Positions 15,304-23,966 are shown, counted from the first letter of the stretch. The stretch is 36,277 nucleotides of DNA from Mameliella sp. MMSF_3455 (GCF_030733205.1 NZ_JASHJL010000051.1:1-36277), one strand, 5' to 3'. Notes: generated by a model from the sequence alone, not told the origin. Numbers and translations: made by a program.

Positions 15304-16491
15304 TCAGTTGAAGGCCGAACAGCTGGATTCGGGCCGGTCCAGCCCCAGCGTGTCGAGCGGTGAGACCCGGTGCAGGAACCCGTCCTGCGGGCTGACGCTG
15401 ACGGTGATCATGCCGTCATGCAGAAGGATCGGCTGGCGCAGCTGGCCGTTCCAGTTGCGGAAGGTCACCTTCTGCCCCTTGAAGGCCGCCAGCTCGAAAT
15501 CGTCGGACAGGGCATAGTCGCGGATGCCCATGGCATCGACGGTGCTGGCCCGTGTCACCGCCTCGCCCACCACGCGCAGCGCCAGCCAGACGTTGTAGTC
15601 CGCGGGCTTGACGTAGCGCCCGGCCAGCGCCTCGAACCGGGTCTGGAACTGGGTCGCGCCCCAGGCCTCGTGCGCGGCGTGGAACGTCGTCGGCCAAAGC
15701 CCCGCCGAGCCCATGACAGGCCGCGGCGACCAGTGGTGATAGCCCAGGTAACGGGCGAAATAATCGGTGGCATCGGCGGCGATCAGCAGGTCATGTGCCT
15801 CGGCGCCCTGGGTAAAGACCGGCAGTTGCCGCTGCACCATGACATGCCCGGAGTCGGTGCGCCGCGCGCCGCCTGTGTCCTCAAAGGTCTTTTCGTCGGT
15901 GATCCTGGCGCCGAACTTGCGCGCCGCCTTGCGATAGGCCTCGGCCAGTTCGACATCCGCCGGGTTGGACCCGGAGACCAGGAACCAGCGTTTCCACTGT
16001 TTCCAGACCGCGAATTGCGCCACCGCGTCGGCCATCATGCCGTTCGACGGCGCGACGTGCAGCAGGTTGGCCCGGCATTGATCGTCGCGCAGTGCCACGC
16101 CCGGGGCCTGGGCATTCAGCACCAGCGCCCCCGCCTCTGCCGCGCGGTCGGCCAGGCGCAGCACGTCCGCATCCCGCGCCAGCACCACGATCAGCGTGAT
16201 CCCCTCGGCCAGGATCTCGTCCAGCGCCGCCTCGGCGCCCTCGGGGTCGGTGGCCTTGTGGATCGTCTCGTAGGTATGGCCCAGGAAGCGGCCCGTGGTG
16301 CCGTTGTCCTCATCCGCCAGCATCGCCCCGGCAAAGCCGAGGTCCTCGGCCCGCAGGTCATAGCGCGAGATCGGCAAGAGCGTCTCGTAGTCCACCCGCA
16401 GCACCGCCGCGCGCACGTCCAGCGCCAGCGCGCCCGTGGCGCCCAGCACGGCAAGACAGGCCGCCAGAAGCGGCATCAGAACATATCGCAC
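15304..16491 (-). CDS. lutA: PQQ-associated ABC binding protein, LutA/PedA1 family
   Basis: This 395-residue periplasmic binding protein has the branched-chain-amino-acid type I fold. The signal peptide MRYVLMPLLAACLAVLGA ends near TGALA|LD. Landmarks include EDNGTTGRFLGHTY, LLHVAPSNGMMADAVAQF, KRWFLVSGSNPADVELAEAY and the C-terminal SCSAFN. GTG at 16491 was chosen because GGGAGGAG stands just before it; the frame is open further upstream without a signal. It heads the operon lutAB-x-y-ABC-lutEF and is divergent from 16649. PedA1/LutA homologues are tied to lanthanide uptake; direct metal binding by this protein is not shown by sequence. Confidence 0.9.
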   Translation of the reverse strand: MRYVLMPLLAACLAVLGATGALALDVRAAVLRVDYETLLPISRYDLRAEDLGFAGAMLADEDNGTTGRFLGHTYETIHKATDPEGAEAALDEILAEGITLIVVLARDADVLRLADRAAEAGALVLNAQAPGVALRDDQCRANLLHVAPSNGMMADAVAQFAVWKQWKRWFLVSGSNPADVELAEAYRKAARKFGARITDEKTFEDTGGARRTDSGHVMVQRQLPVFTQGAEAHDLLIAADATDYFARYLGYHHWSPRPVMGSAGLWPTTFHAAHEAWGATQFQTRFEALAGRYVKPADYNVWLALRVVGEAVTRASTVDAMGIRDYALSDDFELAAFKGQKVTFRNWNGQLRQPILLHDGMITVSVSPQDGFLHRVSPLDTLGLDRPESSCSAFN

Positions 16492-16574
16492 TTTCTCCTC
16501 CCTTCGGCCCGTTCTGTCGGTTGCGGGCGCTGTACCGGAGCCTTCCAGATTGCCGCTGATCAGGCGACCGATAC

Positions 16575-16598
16575 CTTTGGCGCGGTTGTATGCCAAAG
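16575..16598. promoter_or_regulatory. Inverted repeat CTTTGGC-N10-GCCAAAG
   Basis: A perfect 7-bp inverted repeat lies in the 157-bp divergent region between lutA and the gene at 16649. On the lutA strand it overlaps a possible -35 box (TTGGCA). It is a plausible operator distinct from the AT-rich element at 16625. Confidence 0.45.
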
Positions 16599-16612
16599 CC
16601 TACCGGATACAC

Positions 16613-16621
16613 TTTGTCGCA
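16613..16621 (-). promoter_or_regulatory. TGCGACAAA motif, lutA promoter copy
   Basis: The word TGCGACAAA on the lutA strand stands 3 bp downstream of the 16-bp AT-rich element. The same nine bases occur at 26555-26563. The match could mark a shared regulator, but the word is short. Confidence 0.3.
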
Positions 16622-16624
16622 CTA

Positions 16625-16640
16625 TTCTTATTTTCTAAGA
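16625..16640. promoter_or_regulatory. 16-bp AT-rich shared element, lutA/16649 copy
   Basis: This is an exact second copy of TTCTTATTTTCTAAGA (first at 6684). With the next base included, the arms TTCTTA and TAAGAA form a perfect inverted repeat around TTTTC. It sits 8 bp before the start codon of the plus-strand gene at 16649 and upstream of lutA on the other strand, so it could control both directions. Confidence 0.6.
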
Positions 16641-16648
16641 ACGGTGCC

Positions 16649-17137
16649 ATGCGACTGATAACGCTGCTTTTTCTTCTCGTGACCGCCAGCGCCGCCGCGG
16701 CGCAGGAAAAGGTGGCCTTCTTCGGGCTGGCGCTGCTGGACAGGTCCTTGCAGACCGCCGAGACCGGCGACCACGGAGAGCGTGCGCGCATCGCCATGCT
16801 GGAAGAAATGGTGCGCGAAAGATTCGCCGAAGAGGGCTATGAGCTGCTCGATCTGGCGCCGATCCAGGAAAGCCTGGACCGCATCGTCAACCCGGCCAAA
16901 TGCTATGGCTGCGACACCAGGATGGCGACGAAACTGGGCGCCGACTATGCGCTGGTGGGCGAGGTCCAGAAGGTCTCGAACCTGATACTGTCCATGAACC
17001 TGCAGATGCGCGATGCCGCGACCGGCCAGATGGTCAAGGGCCGGGTCGTCGATTTCCGGGGCAACACCGACCAGTCCTGGAGCCGCGCCATGCGCTACAT
17101 CCTGAAGACCGCGTTTTTCACCAGGGAGGAAAAATGA
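16649..17137 (+). CDS. Exported DUF3280-like protein
   Basis: This 162-residue exported protein has the signal peptide MRLITLLFLLVTASAAAA. The mature part contains KVAFFGLALLDRSLQT and a CYGC pair near residue 88. The phrase ATKLGADYALVGEVQKVSNL is typical of periplasmic proteins with a TolB-amino-domain-like or CsgG-like fold, which the DUF2380/DUF3280 families share. Function unknown. It overlaps the next gene by 4 bp (ATGA) and opens a plus-strand operon of PQQ-associated periplasmic proteins. The Shine-Dalgarno is weak because the AT-rich element occupies that position. Confidence 0.8.
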   Translation: MRLITLLFLLVTASAAAAQEKVAFFGLALLDRSLQTAETGDHGERARIAMLEEMVRERFAEEGYELLDLAPIQESLDRIVNPAKCYGCDTRMATKLGADYALVGEVQKVSNLILSMNLQMRDAATGQMVKGRVVDFRGNTDQSWSRAMRYILKTAFFTREEK

Positions 17138-17682
17138 AACGACGTCTGTTCCTCGCGGCCACGGCCGCGATCCTTGCGCCCGGCCTTGCGCTGGCGCATG
17201 GGCCGACCCGGCAAAAGATCACCGTGACCGCCGAGGTCGCCGCGCCCCCGGCAGAGGTCTGGGCCGCGATCGGCAATTTCCAGGACATGAGCTGGCACCC
17301 GGCGGTGGTGTCCCAATCCGGCGAGGGCGGAAACGCGATCGACGCCACCCGGCAGCTGTATCTTTCCGACCAGGGCGCCGAGGGGCCGATGATCTCGGAG
17401 ATCCTGTACAAGTACAGCGACGAGAAGATGAGCTATTCCTACCGCATCACCGATGTCGCGGTCGAGGTGCTGCCCGTGACCAATTATTCCAGCCACCTGA
17501 CGGTAAAACCGCTGGAGGGCGGCGGCTCGCTGGTGGAATGGCGCGGCGCCTTTTACCGCGGCTACCCGAACAACGACCCGCCCGAAGAGCTGAACGACGC
17601 GGCCGCCATCGCGGCGGTCACCGCCGTCTACCAGGCGGGCCTCGACGCGCTGGTCGAGCGGTTCGGTGCGCCCGGTTCGTGA
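17134..17682 (+). CDS. MxaD-like SRPBCC protein
   Basis: This is a 182-residue periplasmic protein with signal MKRRLFLAATAAILAPGLAL and a START/SRPBCC fold (ITVTAEVAAPPAEVWAAIGN, then the WHPAVVS loop). MxaD proteins of methanol dehydrogenase clusters have this form and are thought to help the dehydrogenase interact with its cytochrome. GGGAGGAAAA precedes the ATG. It overlaps the previous gene by 4 bp and the next by 17 bp. The family is likely; the role is taken from MxaD work elsewhere. Confidence 0.85.
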   Translation: MKRRLFLAATAAILAPGLALAHGPTRQKITVTAEVAAPPAEVWAAIGNFQDMSWHPAVVSQSGEGGNAIDATRQLYLSDQGAEGPMISEILYKYSDEKMSYSYRITDVAVEVLPVTNYSSHLTVKPLEGGGSLVEWRGAFYRGYPNNDPPEELNDAAAIAAVTAVYQAGLDALVERFGAPGS

Positions 17683-18604
17683 TCTTGCGCTGGCCCTGCT
17701 GTTGCTGGCGGGGCCGGCCGCGGCCGACACGGCCTTTGTCACCTGCCAGAACGGCGAGGTGTTGAGCGTCCTCGACCTCGACACGGGAACGGAACGCGCC
17801 CGCTGGCCCCTGCCCGGCAAACCCGCGGGTATCGCCGTGGGCGCCGGTGCGGTCTATACCGTTTCCCCCGATGACAAGACGGTGCGCCGCCTCTCGCCCA
17901 AGACGGGCGAGGTCCTGGCCCGCGTCACTCTGGACGGTGGGCCCATCGGCGTGGCGCTGGACGCGGCGCGCGGGCTTCTGTTCGTCTCGGACTGGTACAA
18001 CGCCCGGATCTGGGTGCTGGAGGGCGAGACGCTGACGGTCACGGCCGAATTGACGACCGGCGCCGCCCCGGCGGGTCTGGCGCTCTCGCCGGATGGGGCC
18101 TTGCTGGCCTCTGCCGACCGCGATGCCGACCAGGTCTCGATCTTCGACGCCGAGACGCTGGCGCCCCTTGCCCGCGTGGCCGTGGGCACCCGCCCCTTCG
18201 GCCTGCGCTTTGCCCCGGACGGGCGGCTCTTCGTGGGCAATGTCGGCAGCAATGACGTGACGGTGATCGACCCCGCGCAGGCGCAGGTGCTGGCCACCGT
18301 GCCCGTCGGCGCCCGGCCCTATGGCGTGGGCTTTGCCCGGGGCCGCGCCTTTGTCACCAACCAGTATGCCGACACGGTCAGCGTCATCGCGCTGGAGACC
18401 CTGGCCCCCGAGGCGCTGATCAGCGTCGGCGAATACCCCGAGGGCATTGACACGTCGGCGGACGGCCAGCGTATCCTCGTCGCCAACTGGTTCGAGAACA
18501 CGGTCAGCGTGATCGACGCCGCGACGCTGCAGGTGATCGCCGAGATCGAGACCGGCGACGGCCCGCGCGCCTTCGGGACCTTTGTCATGACGGAGGATGG
18601 ATGA
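17666..18604 (+). CDS. Exported YVTN beta-propeller protein (second copy)
   Basis: This 312-residue exported propeller starts at GTG 17666, directly ahead of a short signal peptide ending at GPAAAD. Repeats include VTCQNGEVLSVLDLDTG, GAAPAGLALSPDGALLASAD, VGTRPFGLRFAPDG and VANWFENTVSVIDAATLQV. It is related to but clearly different from lutB in this window. Propellers of this kind are common in quinoprotein clusters. Their ligand is not known. The gene is coupled at both ends (17-bp and 4-bp overlaps). Confidence 0.87.
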   Translation: MRPVRDLALALLLLAGPAAADTAFVTCQNGEVLSVLDLDTGTERARWPLPGKPAGIAVGAGAVYTVSPDDKTVRRLSPKTGEVLARVTLDGGPIGVALDAARGLLFVSDWYNARIWVLEGETLTVTAELTTGAAPAGLALSPDGALLASADRDADQVSIFDAETLAPLARVAVGTRPFGLRFAPDGRLFVGNVGSNDVTVIDPAQAQVLATVPVGARPYGVGFARGRAFVTNQYADTVSVIALETLAPEALISVGEYPEGIDTSADGQRILVANWFENTVSVIDAATLQVIAEIETGDGPRAFGTFVMTEDG

Positions 18605-19407
18605 TGATCCGATACGGTGTTGCCGCGTTTCTTTTGGGCGCAACCGCCCTGCCCGCCCTTGCCGCCGAAAGCTGGGACCAGATCCGCGATGAGCTTTACG
18701 GAGACCGCCCGCTGCTGGACGGGGCGCAACTGATCGCGCTGGACGTGCCCTACCGGACGCCCAACGACGCCCGCACCCGGATTGCCGCGCATGTGGTGGC
18801 GCCCGAGGGCGGGCAGATCGCCCGCGTCTCTGTCATCCTCGATGAAAACCCCATGCCGGTTTCGGCTGTCTTTGCGCTGGACAGGCCGCAGGAGAGTTTC
18901 TTCTTTGACGTCACCATGCGCGTCAACGGCCCCACCCCGCTGCATGTCGTGGCCGAAACCGGCGACGGGCGGCTCTTCGTGACAGAGGCATTCGTCAAGA
19001 CCTCGGGCCAGGGCGCCTGCGCCGCGCCGCCGGGCAGCGACCCCAAGGAGGCGCTCAAGACCCTGGGCAAGATGGCGCTGAGCCTGGCCGAGGCCGAGAC
19101 CGCGCGCGACCGTCTGGCGGGTCTATCGGCGCGGTTGCGGCAGTTGGACGTGGACATCTCGCACCCGTCGCATTCGGGGATGCAGATGGACCAGATTTCG
19201 CTGCTGTTTATCCCCATGCGCTATGTCGAGGACCTGGAAATCGACCTGGACGGCGCGGGCTATGTCGATGTGACCGGCTCGATCTCCCTGTCGGAAAACC
19301 CGCGCCTGGGGGTTTCCATCCCCGCGCGCACGCGATCGGTGGACGTGACCCTGACCGACACCAGCGGCACGGTCAGCCACGCGCACAAGTCGCTGGCGGG
19401 GTATTGA
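18601..19407 (+). CDS. Quinoprotein-associated SoxYZ-like carrier, copy 1
   Basis: This 268-residue exported protein fuses a SoxY-like and a SoxZ-like domain. The signal peptide ends near LAAES. The first domain (about 30-135) closes with a flexible cysteine arm, GQGACAAP, with the single Cys near residue 140, the position at which SoxY carries its substrate. The second domain (about 190-265) begins with ISHPSHSGM. The protein therefore looks like a thiol carrier for a quinoprotein relay. No SoxAX, SoxB, SoxCD or relay metallohydrolase is encoded here. The start is ATG 18601 or 18604. A paralogue lies at 28026. Confidence 0.88.
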   Translation: MMIRYGVAAFLLGATALPALAAESWDQIRDELYGDRPLLDGAQLIALDVPYRTPNDARTRIAAHVVAPEGGQIARVSVILDENPMPVSAVFALDRPQESFFFDVTMRVNGPTPLHVVAETGDGRLFVTEAFVKTSGQGACAAPPGSDPKEALKTLGKMALSLAEAETARDRLAGLSARLRQLDVDISHPSHSGMQMDQISLLFIPMRYVEDLEIDLDGAGYVDVTGSISLSENPRLGVSIPARTRSVDVTLTDTSGTVSHAHKSLAGY

Positions 19408-19469
19408 GGCGCCTCAGAATCTCCACGATCGGTTCCTAGTCTGCCCGAAAGATCTTTGGAGGCAGGGTA

Positions 19470-20174
19470 ATGAGTCGAATCTTGAAGGCGGCAGTCTTGG
19501 CCTTGGCGTTGGGCCTGTCGGCCCAGGGCGCGGTGGCGCAGGATTTCAACGCGGGGGCAGACGCCTATGCGGCGGGTGACTATGCCACCGCCCTGAAGCA
19601 ATGGCGCCCGCTGGCCGAAGCGGGGGATGCCGGAACGCAGTTCATGTTGGGGTGGATGTACGCCGACGGAAAGGGCACTGCACAGGACTATGCCGAAGCG
19701 GTCCGCTGGTTACGAAGGTCTGCCGCGCAGGGCGATCCGAGGGGCCAAGTGTATCTTGGACAGATGTATGACAAGGGAACGGGCGTCACAAAGGACTATG
19801 TCGAAGCGGTCCGGTGGTATCGCAAGGCCGCCGCGCAGGGCGATCCGAGGGGGCAAGCCTATCTTGGAAAGATGTATGACAGCGGAACGGGTGTCATCAA
19901 GGACAACGCCGAAGCTGTCCGATTGTATCGCAAGGCTGCGGAACAAGGGTACTTCAAAGCCCAGTTCGCCCTGGGGCGTATGTATCTGAACGGCAACGGT
20001 GTTCTTCAGGATTACATAACCGCCCACATGTGGATGAACATCGCCGCAGCAACCGGAGCCACGTTCGCCAAAAACGGTCGCGACGCCGTTGCCGCCCTTC
20101 TCTCCCCCCAGGACCTGACCCGCGCGCAACAAATGGCGCGGGCCTGCGTGGCGCGGGACTTCAAGGACTGCTAG
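19470..20174 (+). CDS. Exported Sel1-repeat (TPR-like) protein
   Basis: This 234-residue protein has a signal peptide ending near GAVAQ|D, an N-terminal TPR-like part (GADAYAAGDYATALKQWRPL), then about four Sel1 repeats of 36 residues (GWMYADGKGTAQDYAEAVRW and variants). The repeats are recent at DNA level: 22 bases starting at 19723 recur at 19831, exactly 108 bp later. Codon choice in this stretch is more A+T rich than in neighbours. GGAGG precedes the ATG. It converges on the CXXCW gene, and the two stop codons overlap by 4 bp. A scaffold or protein-protein role is likely; no direct C1 role is known. Confidence 0.87.
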   Translation: MSRILKAAVLALALGLSAQGAVAQDFNAGADAYAAGDYATALKQWRPLAEAGDAGTQFMLGWMYADGKGTAQDYAEAVRWLRRSAAQGDPRGQVYLGQMYDKGTGVTKDYVEAVRWYRKAAAQGDPRGQAYLGKMYDSGTGVIKDNAEAVRLYRKAAEQGYFKAQFALGRMYLNGNGVLQDYITAHMWMNIAAATGATFAKNGRDAVAALLSPQDLTRAQQMARACVARDFKDC

Positions 20175-20716
20175 GGCTGCGGTTCCAGCGGTGTGACCCG
20201 TTCCAGCGGGTAGTCCCAGAGCACCCAGCCGTCCGTGCCCTCGGGCAGCCAGTAGACGGTCTCGTACCCCCATTCGAGGGCGCGCTTGGCGGCGTTCCAG
20301 CTCATCCAGCAATCCTCGAGGCAGAAGAACAGCACCGGGCGGGTGGTGTCGCCGCCGGTCGCCTGGTCCAGCCCGCGGCGGAAATAATCCGCTGTCACCT
20401 CGGCGATCGCGCCATAGCCCACGTTGGGCAGCCAGAGCGCACCTGGGATCGTGTCGCGGGGCTTGTCGCGCCAGATCGTGCCCTCGGGCAATCCGGCGGG
20501 TTTCGGCGCCTGCGGCAGCACGTCGATGAAGGCCACCTCGCCCGAGGTCCAGAGGTCATGCGCCGCCTCCGGCCCCACCACGATCCCGCCTTTCAGGGTG
20601 CCGGGCACGGGTGCGCGGTAGTGGTCCATGCGATAGTCGTCGGGTTCGGGCACCGTCTGGGCAAGGGCAAGCCCCGGCAGCACCGCAAGCGCGATCACTG
20701 CCAGGGCGCGTCTCAT
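20171..20716 (-). CDS. PQQ-associated CXXCW-motif protein (rhodanese-like)
   Basis: This 181-residue exported protein has signal MRRALAVIALAVLPGLALAQ and a rhodanese-like fold with the family signature CLEDCW at 132-137, followed by MSWNAAKRALEWGY. The motif is in fact C-x-x-x-C-W, as in the family description despite its usual name. A redox or cofactor-handling role is supposed but unproven. The ATG overlaps the xoxJ stop by 4 bp, making it the last gene of the xox run. Confidence 0.92.
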   Translation of the reverse strand: MRRALAVIALAVLPGLALAQTVPEPDDYRMDHYRAPVPGTLKGGIVVGPEAAHDLWTSGEVAFIDVLPQAPKPAGLPEGTIWRDKPRDTIPGALWLPNVGYGAIAEVTADYFRRGLDQATGGDTTRPVLFFCLEDCWMSWNAAKRALEWGYETVYWLPEGTDGWVLWDYPLERVTPLEPQP

Positions 20717-21558
20717 TGCGTGACCTCGATCACCTCGTCGCCCAGGTCGGAGATCAGCGGCACGCCGGCCTCGGCCAGCAGCGCGTTGATTTCCCCCTGG
20801 TTGCGGCGGATCAGCGAGTTCAGCTTGCGTTGCCAGACCTTCTCGCCGTTCCGCACGCCCATGGTGATGCGATAGAACATCTTGGGCGGCAGGGTCTCGT
20901 TCAGCAGGGGGATGACCTTCATCCCCGGGTAGTCGGACTTGACCAGCGGCCCGCCGATGGGCCCCCAGATCACCGCGCCGTCGATCTCTCCGGTCTTGAG
21001 GTCGTCCAGCATGTCGATGGCGGGGTCTTCATGCCGCCGGTCGACCACCAGGTGATAGGGCTTGGCCTTGCCGATCAGCCCGTTGCGCGCCATGTGCGTG
21101 GCCGGCGGGCTGCCGGCGATCACGCCCAACCTTTGCCCCTTGAGCCGGTCATCGGCCAGCCCCTCGACCCCGGCCAGCGGGCCGTCCTCGGGGACGATCA
21201 GCACGAAGGCGGAGGTCAGGTAGTGGTTGGTGTTCAGCACCAGTTCGTGCCCCTGGGCATAGCCCACCACCAGGTCGCATTTCTTGGCCTTCAGCGTGTT
21301 GCGGATGAACCCGGTGGCCATCGGATACCAGGTATAGGTCACCGGCAGGTCCAGCTTGTCGCCGATCAGCTCGGCCAGGGCGTTTTCATAGCCGGTGCCG
21401 TCGCGGTTCGACATCGGCGAATTGGCCGGGTCGGCGCAGACCCGCAGGGCCGTCTTCGACACCAGGTCAGAGGTCTGGGCCTGCCCCACCTGCGCGGTGA
21501 GGGTCAGGCCCAGCAGGGCCAGCGCCAAGGCGCCGGCAAGATCAGCCCATGCACGCAT
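20713..21558 (-). CDS. xoxJ: XoxJ periplasmic binding-like protein
   Basis: This 281-residue protein of the type II binding-protein fold accompanies XoxF and XoxG. The signal peptide runs from ATG 21558 (MRAWADLAGALALALLGL) to GQAQ. The mature start LRVCADPANSPMSNRDGTGY is the family hallmark, and GTGYENALAELIGDKL follows. XoxJ/MxaJ is thought to help activate or assemble the dehydrogenase. ATG 21558 overlaps the xoxG stop by 17 bp; the open frame continues upstream but would run through xoxG. Confidence 0.95.
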   Translation of the reverse strand: MRAWADLAGALALALLGLTLTAQVGQAQTSDLVSKTALRVCADPANSPMSNRDGTGYENALAELIGDKLDLPVTYTWYPMATGFIRNTLKAKKCDLVVGYAQGHELVLNTNHYLTSAFVLIVPEDGPLAGVEGLADDRLKGQRLGVIAGSPPATHMARNGLIGKAKPYHLVVDRRHEDPAIDMLDDLKTGEIDGAVIWGPIGGPLVKSDYPGMKVIPLLNETLPPKMFYRITMGVRNGEKVWQRKLNSLIRRNQGEINALLAEAGVPLISDLGDEVIEVTQ

Positions 21559-22081
21559 CTTCCATCTCGCGCACCAGGTCCGATTTGGGTTCCTTCTTGC
21601 CCGGGCGGCCACGCGGGATGGCCTCCATGCCGCGGGCGGCAAGATAGACGTAGATGTCGTTGAGATAGCACATCACGTTCGGGTTGTCGCCGAAGTGGGG
21701 CATCACCGAGTTGCCGTTCTTGCGGCCGTTCACGACCACGTCGTAGAAATCGTAATAGCCCATGTGGACGGCGGAATTCTTGATTTTCGGCGCATAGGTG
21801 GACCCTTCGCCGTCGGGACCGTGGCAGACGTGGCATTCGGCGTGATAGCGGCGGAACCCGGAAAAGGTCGGCCAGTCCACGGTGCCGTCGTCCTGCACGT
21901 TGTAGGTCACGATGTCTTCGGCGTTGTAGTAGATCCCGTCGTCATCATAGGCGGCGTCGAACTCGCCCTCGTGCTTGGCGGGGTCCACCGGCTGGTCGCT
22001 CCAGCTCTGGGCCAGGCCCATCACGGGCAAAAGCGCACAAGCCGCGGCGGAAAGAAGGGTTCTGGATGCGGTCAGCATCAT
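21542..22081 (-). CDS. xoxG: XoxG cytochrome c, electron acceptor of XoxF
   Basis: This 179-residue periplasmic class I c-type cytochrome has the heme site CHVCH at 83-87 and a distal Met in NSVMPHFG, and belongs to the methanol-metabolism cytochrome family. The signal peptide ends near GLAQ|S. The acidic stretch DAAYDDDGIYYNAED before the heme domain is typical. A second cysteine pair (MCYLND and EDACMG) could form a disulfide; the related family name refers to four cysteines. It accepts electrons from XoxF. The gene is 82 bp after xoxF with a strong hairpin between. Confidence 0.94.
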   Translation of the reverse strand: MMLTASRTLLSAAACALLPVMGLAQSWSDQPVDPAKHEGEFDAAYDDDGIYYNAEDIVTYNVQDDGTVDWPTFSGFRRYHAECHVCHGPDGEGSTYAPKIKNSAVHMGYYDFYDVVVNGRKNGNSVMPHFGDNPNVMCYLNDIYVYLAARGMEAIPRGRPGKKEPKSDLVREMEDACMG

Positions 22082-22111
22082 AGGGTCTCGCCTTTCGGGT
22101 TATTCGTTGTC

Positions 22112-22147
22112 GGGGGCACCGGCGCAGCGCATGGCTGCGCCGGCCCC
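22112..22147. other. Strong hairpin between xoxF and xoxG
   Basis: CCGGCGCAGC (22119-22128) and GCTGCGCCGG (22134-22143) form a perfect 10-bp stem with the loop GCATG. The flanking GGGG and CCCC extend the stem past one bulged base. It begins 16 bp after the xoxF stop on the transcribed strand, with no T-run after it. It probably protects or partly terminates the abundant xoxF message. Confidence 0.65.
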
Positions 22148-22163
22148 TGTCATGCTGCGCGGA

Positions 22164-23966
22164 TCAGTCCGGCAGGGCAAAGACGGTCAGCTGACCGCCA
22201 AGCGCGGTGTAGTCGCTGAGGGCCGAATAGCCGCCGACGGCGCCAAGACCGTCGTTCGGGTTGGTCAGGCCGGCCGCAAGACCGATCCCGGCCCAGCCGC
22301 CGACACCCGAGAGAACGCCGATGTACTGCTTGCCCTCGTGTTCGTAGGTCATCACGTTGCCGATGATGCCCGAGGGGGTCTTGAAGCGGTACAGCTCGTC
22401 GCCGGTATTGGCGTCGATCGCCTTCAGGTAGCCTTCGAGCGTGCCGTAGAACACCACGTCACCGGCGGTGGCCAGGGCCCCGGACCAGACCGAGAACTGC
22501 TCGGGGATGGACCACTTGATCTCACCCTTGAGGTTGTCCCAGGCGATGAAGTTGCCCATGCCGCCGTGGCTGTCCGGCGCCGGGTACATCGCCAGCGTCG
22601 CGCCGACGTAGGGCTGACCGGCGGTATAGGCCACGCGGAACGGCTCGTAGTCCATGCAGACGTGGTTGGTGGGCACGTAGAAGGTTTCCGTGCGCGGCGA
22701 ATAGGCTGCCGGCTGCTGGTCCTTCGAGCCAAGCGCCGCCGGGCAGATGCCCGTCGAGTTGACGTCCTCGCCGTTGTACTCGGTCGAGTACTCGGCCACC
22801 ACGGCCGGGCGGCCATAGGTGTCGGACTCGGGGTCCATGTCGACGCCGGTCGTCCAGTTCACCACCGGGTCGAACTTCTCGGCCACCAGCAGCTCGCCGG
22901 TGACGCGGTCCAGGGTGTAGCCTAGGCCGTTCCGGTCAAAGTGGGTGAGCAGCTTGCGCATCTCGCCGTCGATTTCCTGGTCGGTCAGGATCATCTCGTT
23001 GACGCCGTCGTAGTCCCACTCGTCATGCGGGGTCATCTGGTAGACCCATTTCGCCATGCCGGTGTCGATGTCGCGCGCCATGATGGTCATGGACCAGCGG
23101 TTGTCGCCGGGACGCTGCGCCGGGTTCCAGGTCGAGGGGTTCCCGGTGCCGTAGTAGACCAGGTTTTCCTCCAGATCGACCGAGTACCAGCCCCAGGTGG
23201 TGCCGCCGCCGATCATCCACTGATCGCCTTCCCAGGTGTTGATGCCCGAGTCGGGGCCGACAGGCTTGCCCAGGTGGGTGGTGTTTTCCGGGTCCATCAG
23301 GATGTCGGAATCCGGGCCCATCGAGTAGGCGCGCCAATCGACTTCGCCGGTTTCCATGTTGTAGGCGGTCACATGGCCGCGGACGCCGAATTCACCGCCC
23401 GAGATGCCGACGATCACCTTGTCCTTGACCGGCAGCACGGTCGCGGTGTTGGTCTCGCCGATCGAGGGGTCGCCGTTCACGGCCTCCCACAGCACTTCGC
23501 CGGTGTCGGAATCCAGCGCCACGACCTTGGTGTCGGCCTGGTGCAGGAAGATCTTGCCGTCGGCATAGGCCACGCCGCGGTTGACCGTGTCACAGCACAT
23601 CACCGGGATCACGTCCGGGTCCTGCTTGGGCTCGTACTTCCACTTGATCTTGCCCTCGTCGGCAAGGTCCAGCGCGTAGACGATGTTGGGGAACGGCGTG
23701 TGGACATACATCGTGTCGCCCACGACCAGGGGCGAGCCTTCGTGGCCGCGCAGAACGCCGGTCGAGAAGGTCCAGGCAACCTGAAGGTCACCGACGTTGC
23801 CGGCGTTGATCTGGTCCAGTTCGGAATAACGCTGGTTCTCGTAGTCGCCGGTCTGGATCGCCCATTGAGCGGGGTCGCTCATCTGCTTGATCAGATCGTC
23901 GTTTGCATATGCCGCCGTGGCAACGCAAAGCGCGAGTCCAGATGTGAAAAGCGATAGCTTCTTCAT
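22164..23966 (-). CDS. xoxF: Lanthanide-dependent methanol dehydrogenase XoxF
   Basis: This is the PQQ-containing periplasmic methanol dehydrogenase; it oxidises methanol to formaldehyde. The 600-residue precursor has a signal peptide ending near AAYA|ND, the vicinal disulfide Cys124-Cys125 (PVMCCD), and the eight-bladed propeller with W motifs. Metal ligands visible are Glu192 (GGEFGVRG), Asn276 ([10 protein letters not shown]), catalytic Asp318 and the extra Asp320 in DEWDYDG. Asp320 is Ala in calcium-type MxaF, so the enzyme should need a lanthanide. The sequence resembles the XoxF5 group. GGGAGGAAATTCCTA leads to the ATG. The cistron is flanked by hairpins. Confidence 0.97.
   Translation of the reverse strand: MKKLSLFTSGLALCVATAAYANDDLIKQMSDPAQWAIQTGDYENQRYSELDQINAGNVGDLQVAWTFSTGVLRGHEGSPLVVGDTMYVHTPFPNIVYALDLADEGKIKWKYEPKQDPDVIPVMCCDTVNRGVAYADGKIFLHQADTKVVALDSDTGEVLWEAVNGDPSIGETNTATVLPVKDKVIVGISGGEFGVRGHVTAYNMETGEVDWRAYSMGPDSDILMDPENTTHLGKPVGPDSGINTWEGDQWMIGGGTTWGWYSVDLEENLVYYGTGNPSTWNPAQRPGDNRWSMTIMARDIDTGMAKWVYQMTPHDEWDYDGVNEMILTDQEIDGEMRKLLTHFDRNGLGYTLDRVTGELLVAEKFDPVVNWTTGVDMDPESDTYGRPAVVAEYSTEYNGEDVNSTGICPAALGSKDQQPAAYSPRTETFYVPTNHVCMDYEPFRVAYTAGQPYVGATLAMYPAPDSHGGMGNFIAWDNLKGEIKWSIPEQFSVWSGALATAGDVVFYGTLEGYLKAIDANTGDELYRFKTPSGIIGNVMTYEHEGKQYIGVLSGVGGWAGIGLAAGLTNPNDGLGAVGGYSALSDYTALGGQLTVFALPD

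Noticed and set aside
13489-15363. A 624-codon plus-strand frame opposite lutB and the small exported genes
   Set aside because: It is a shadow of several well-supported minus-strand genes with signal peptides and coupled starts.
19680-19980. Regular repeats as a CRISPR array
   Set aside because: The 108-bp units are in frame and encode 36-residue Sel1 repeats; there are no constant short repeats with variable spacers and no cas genes.
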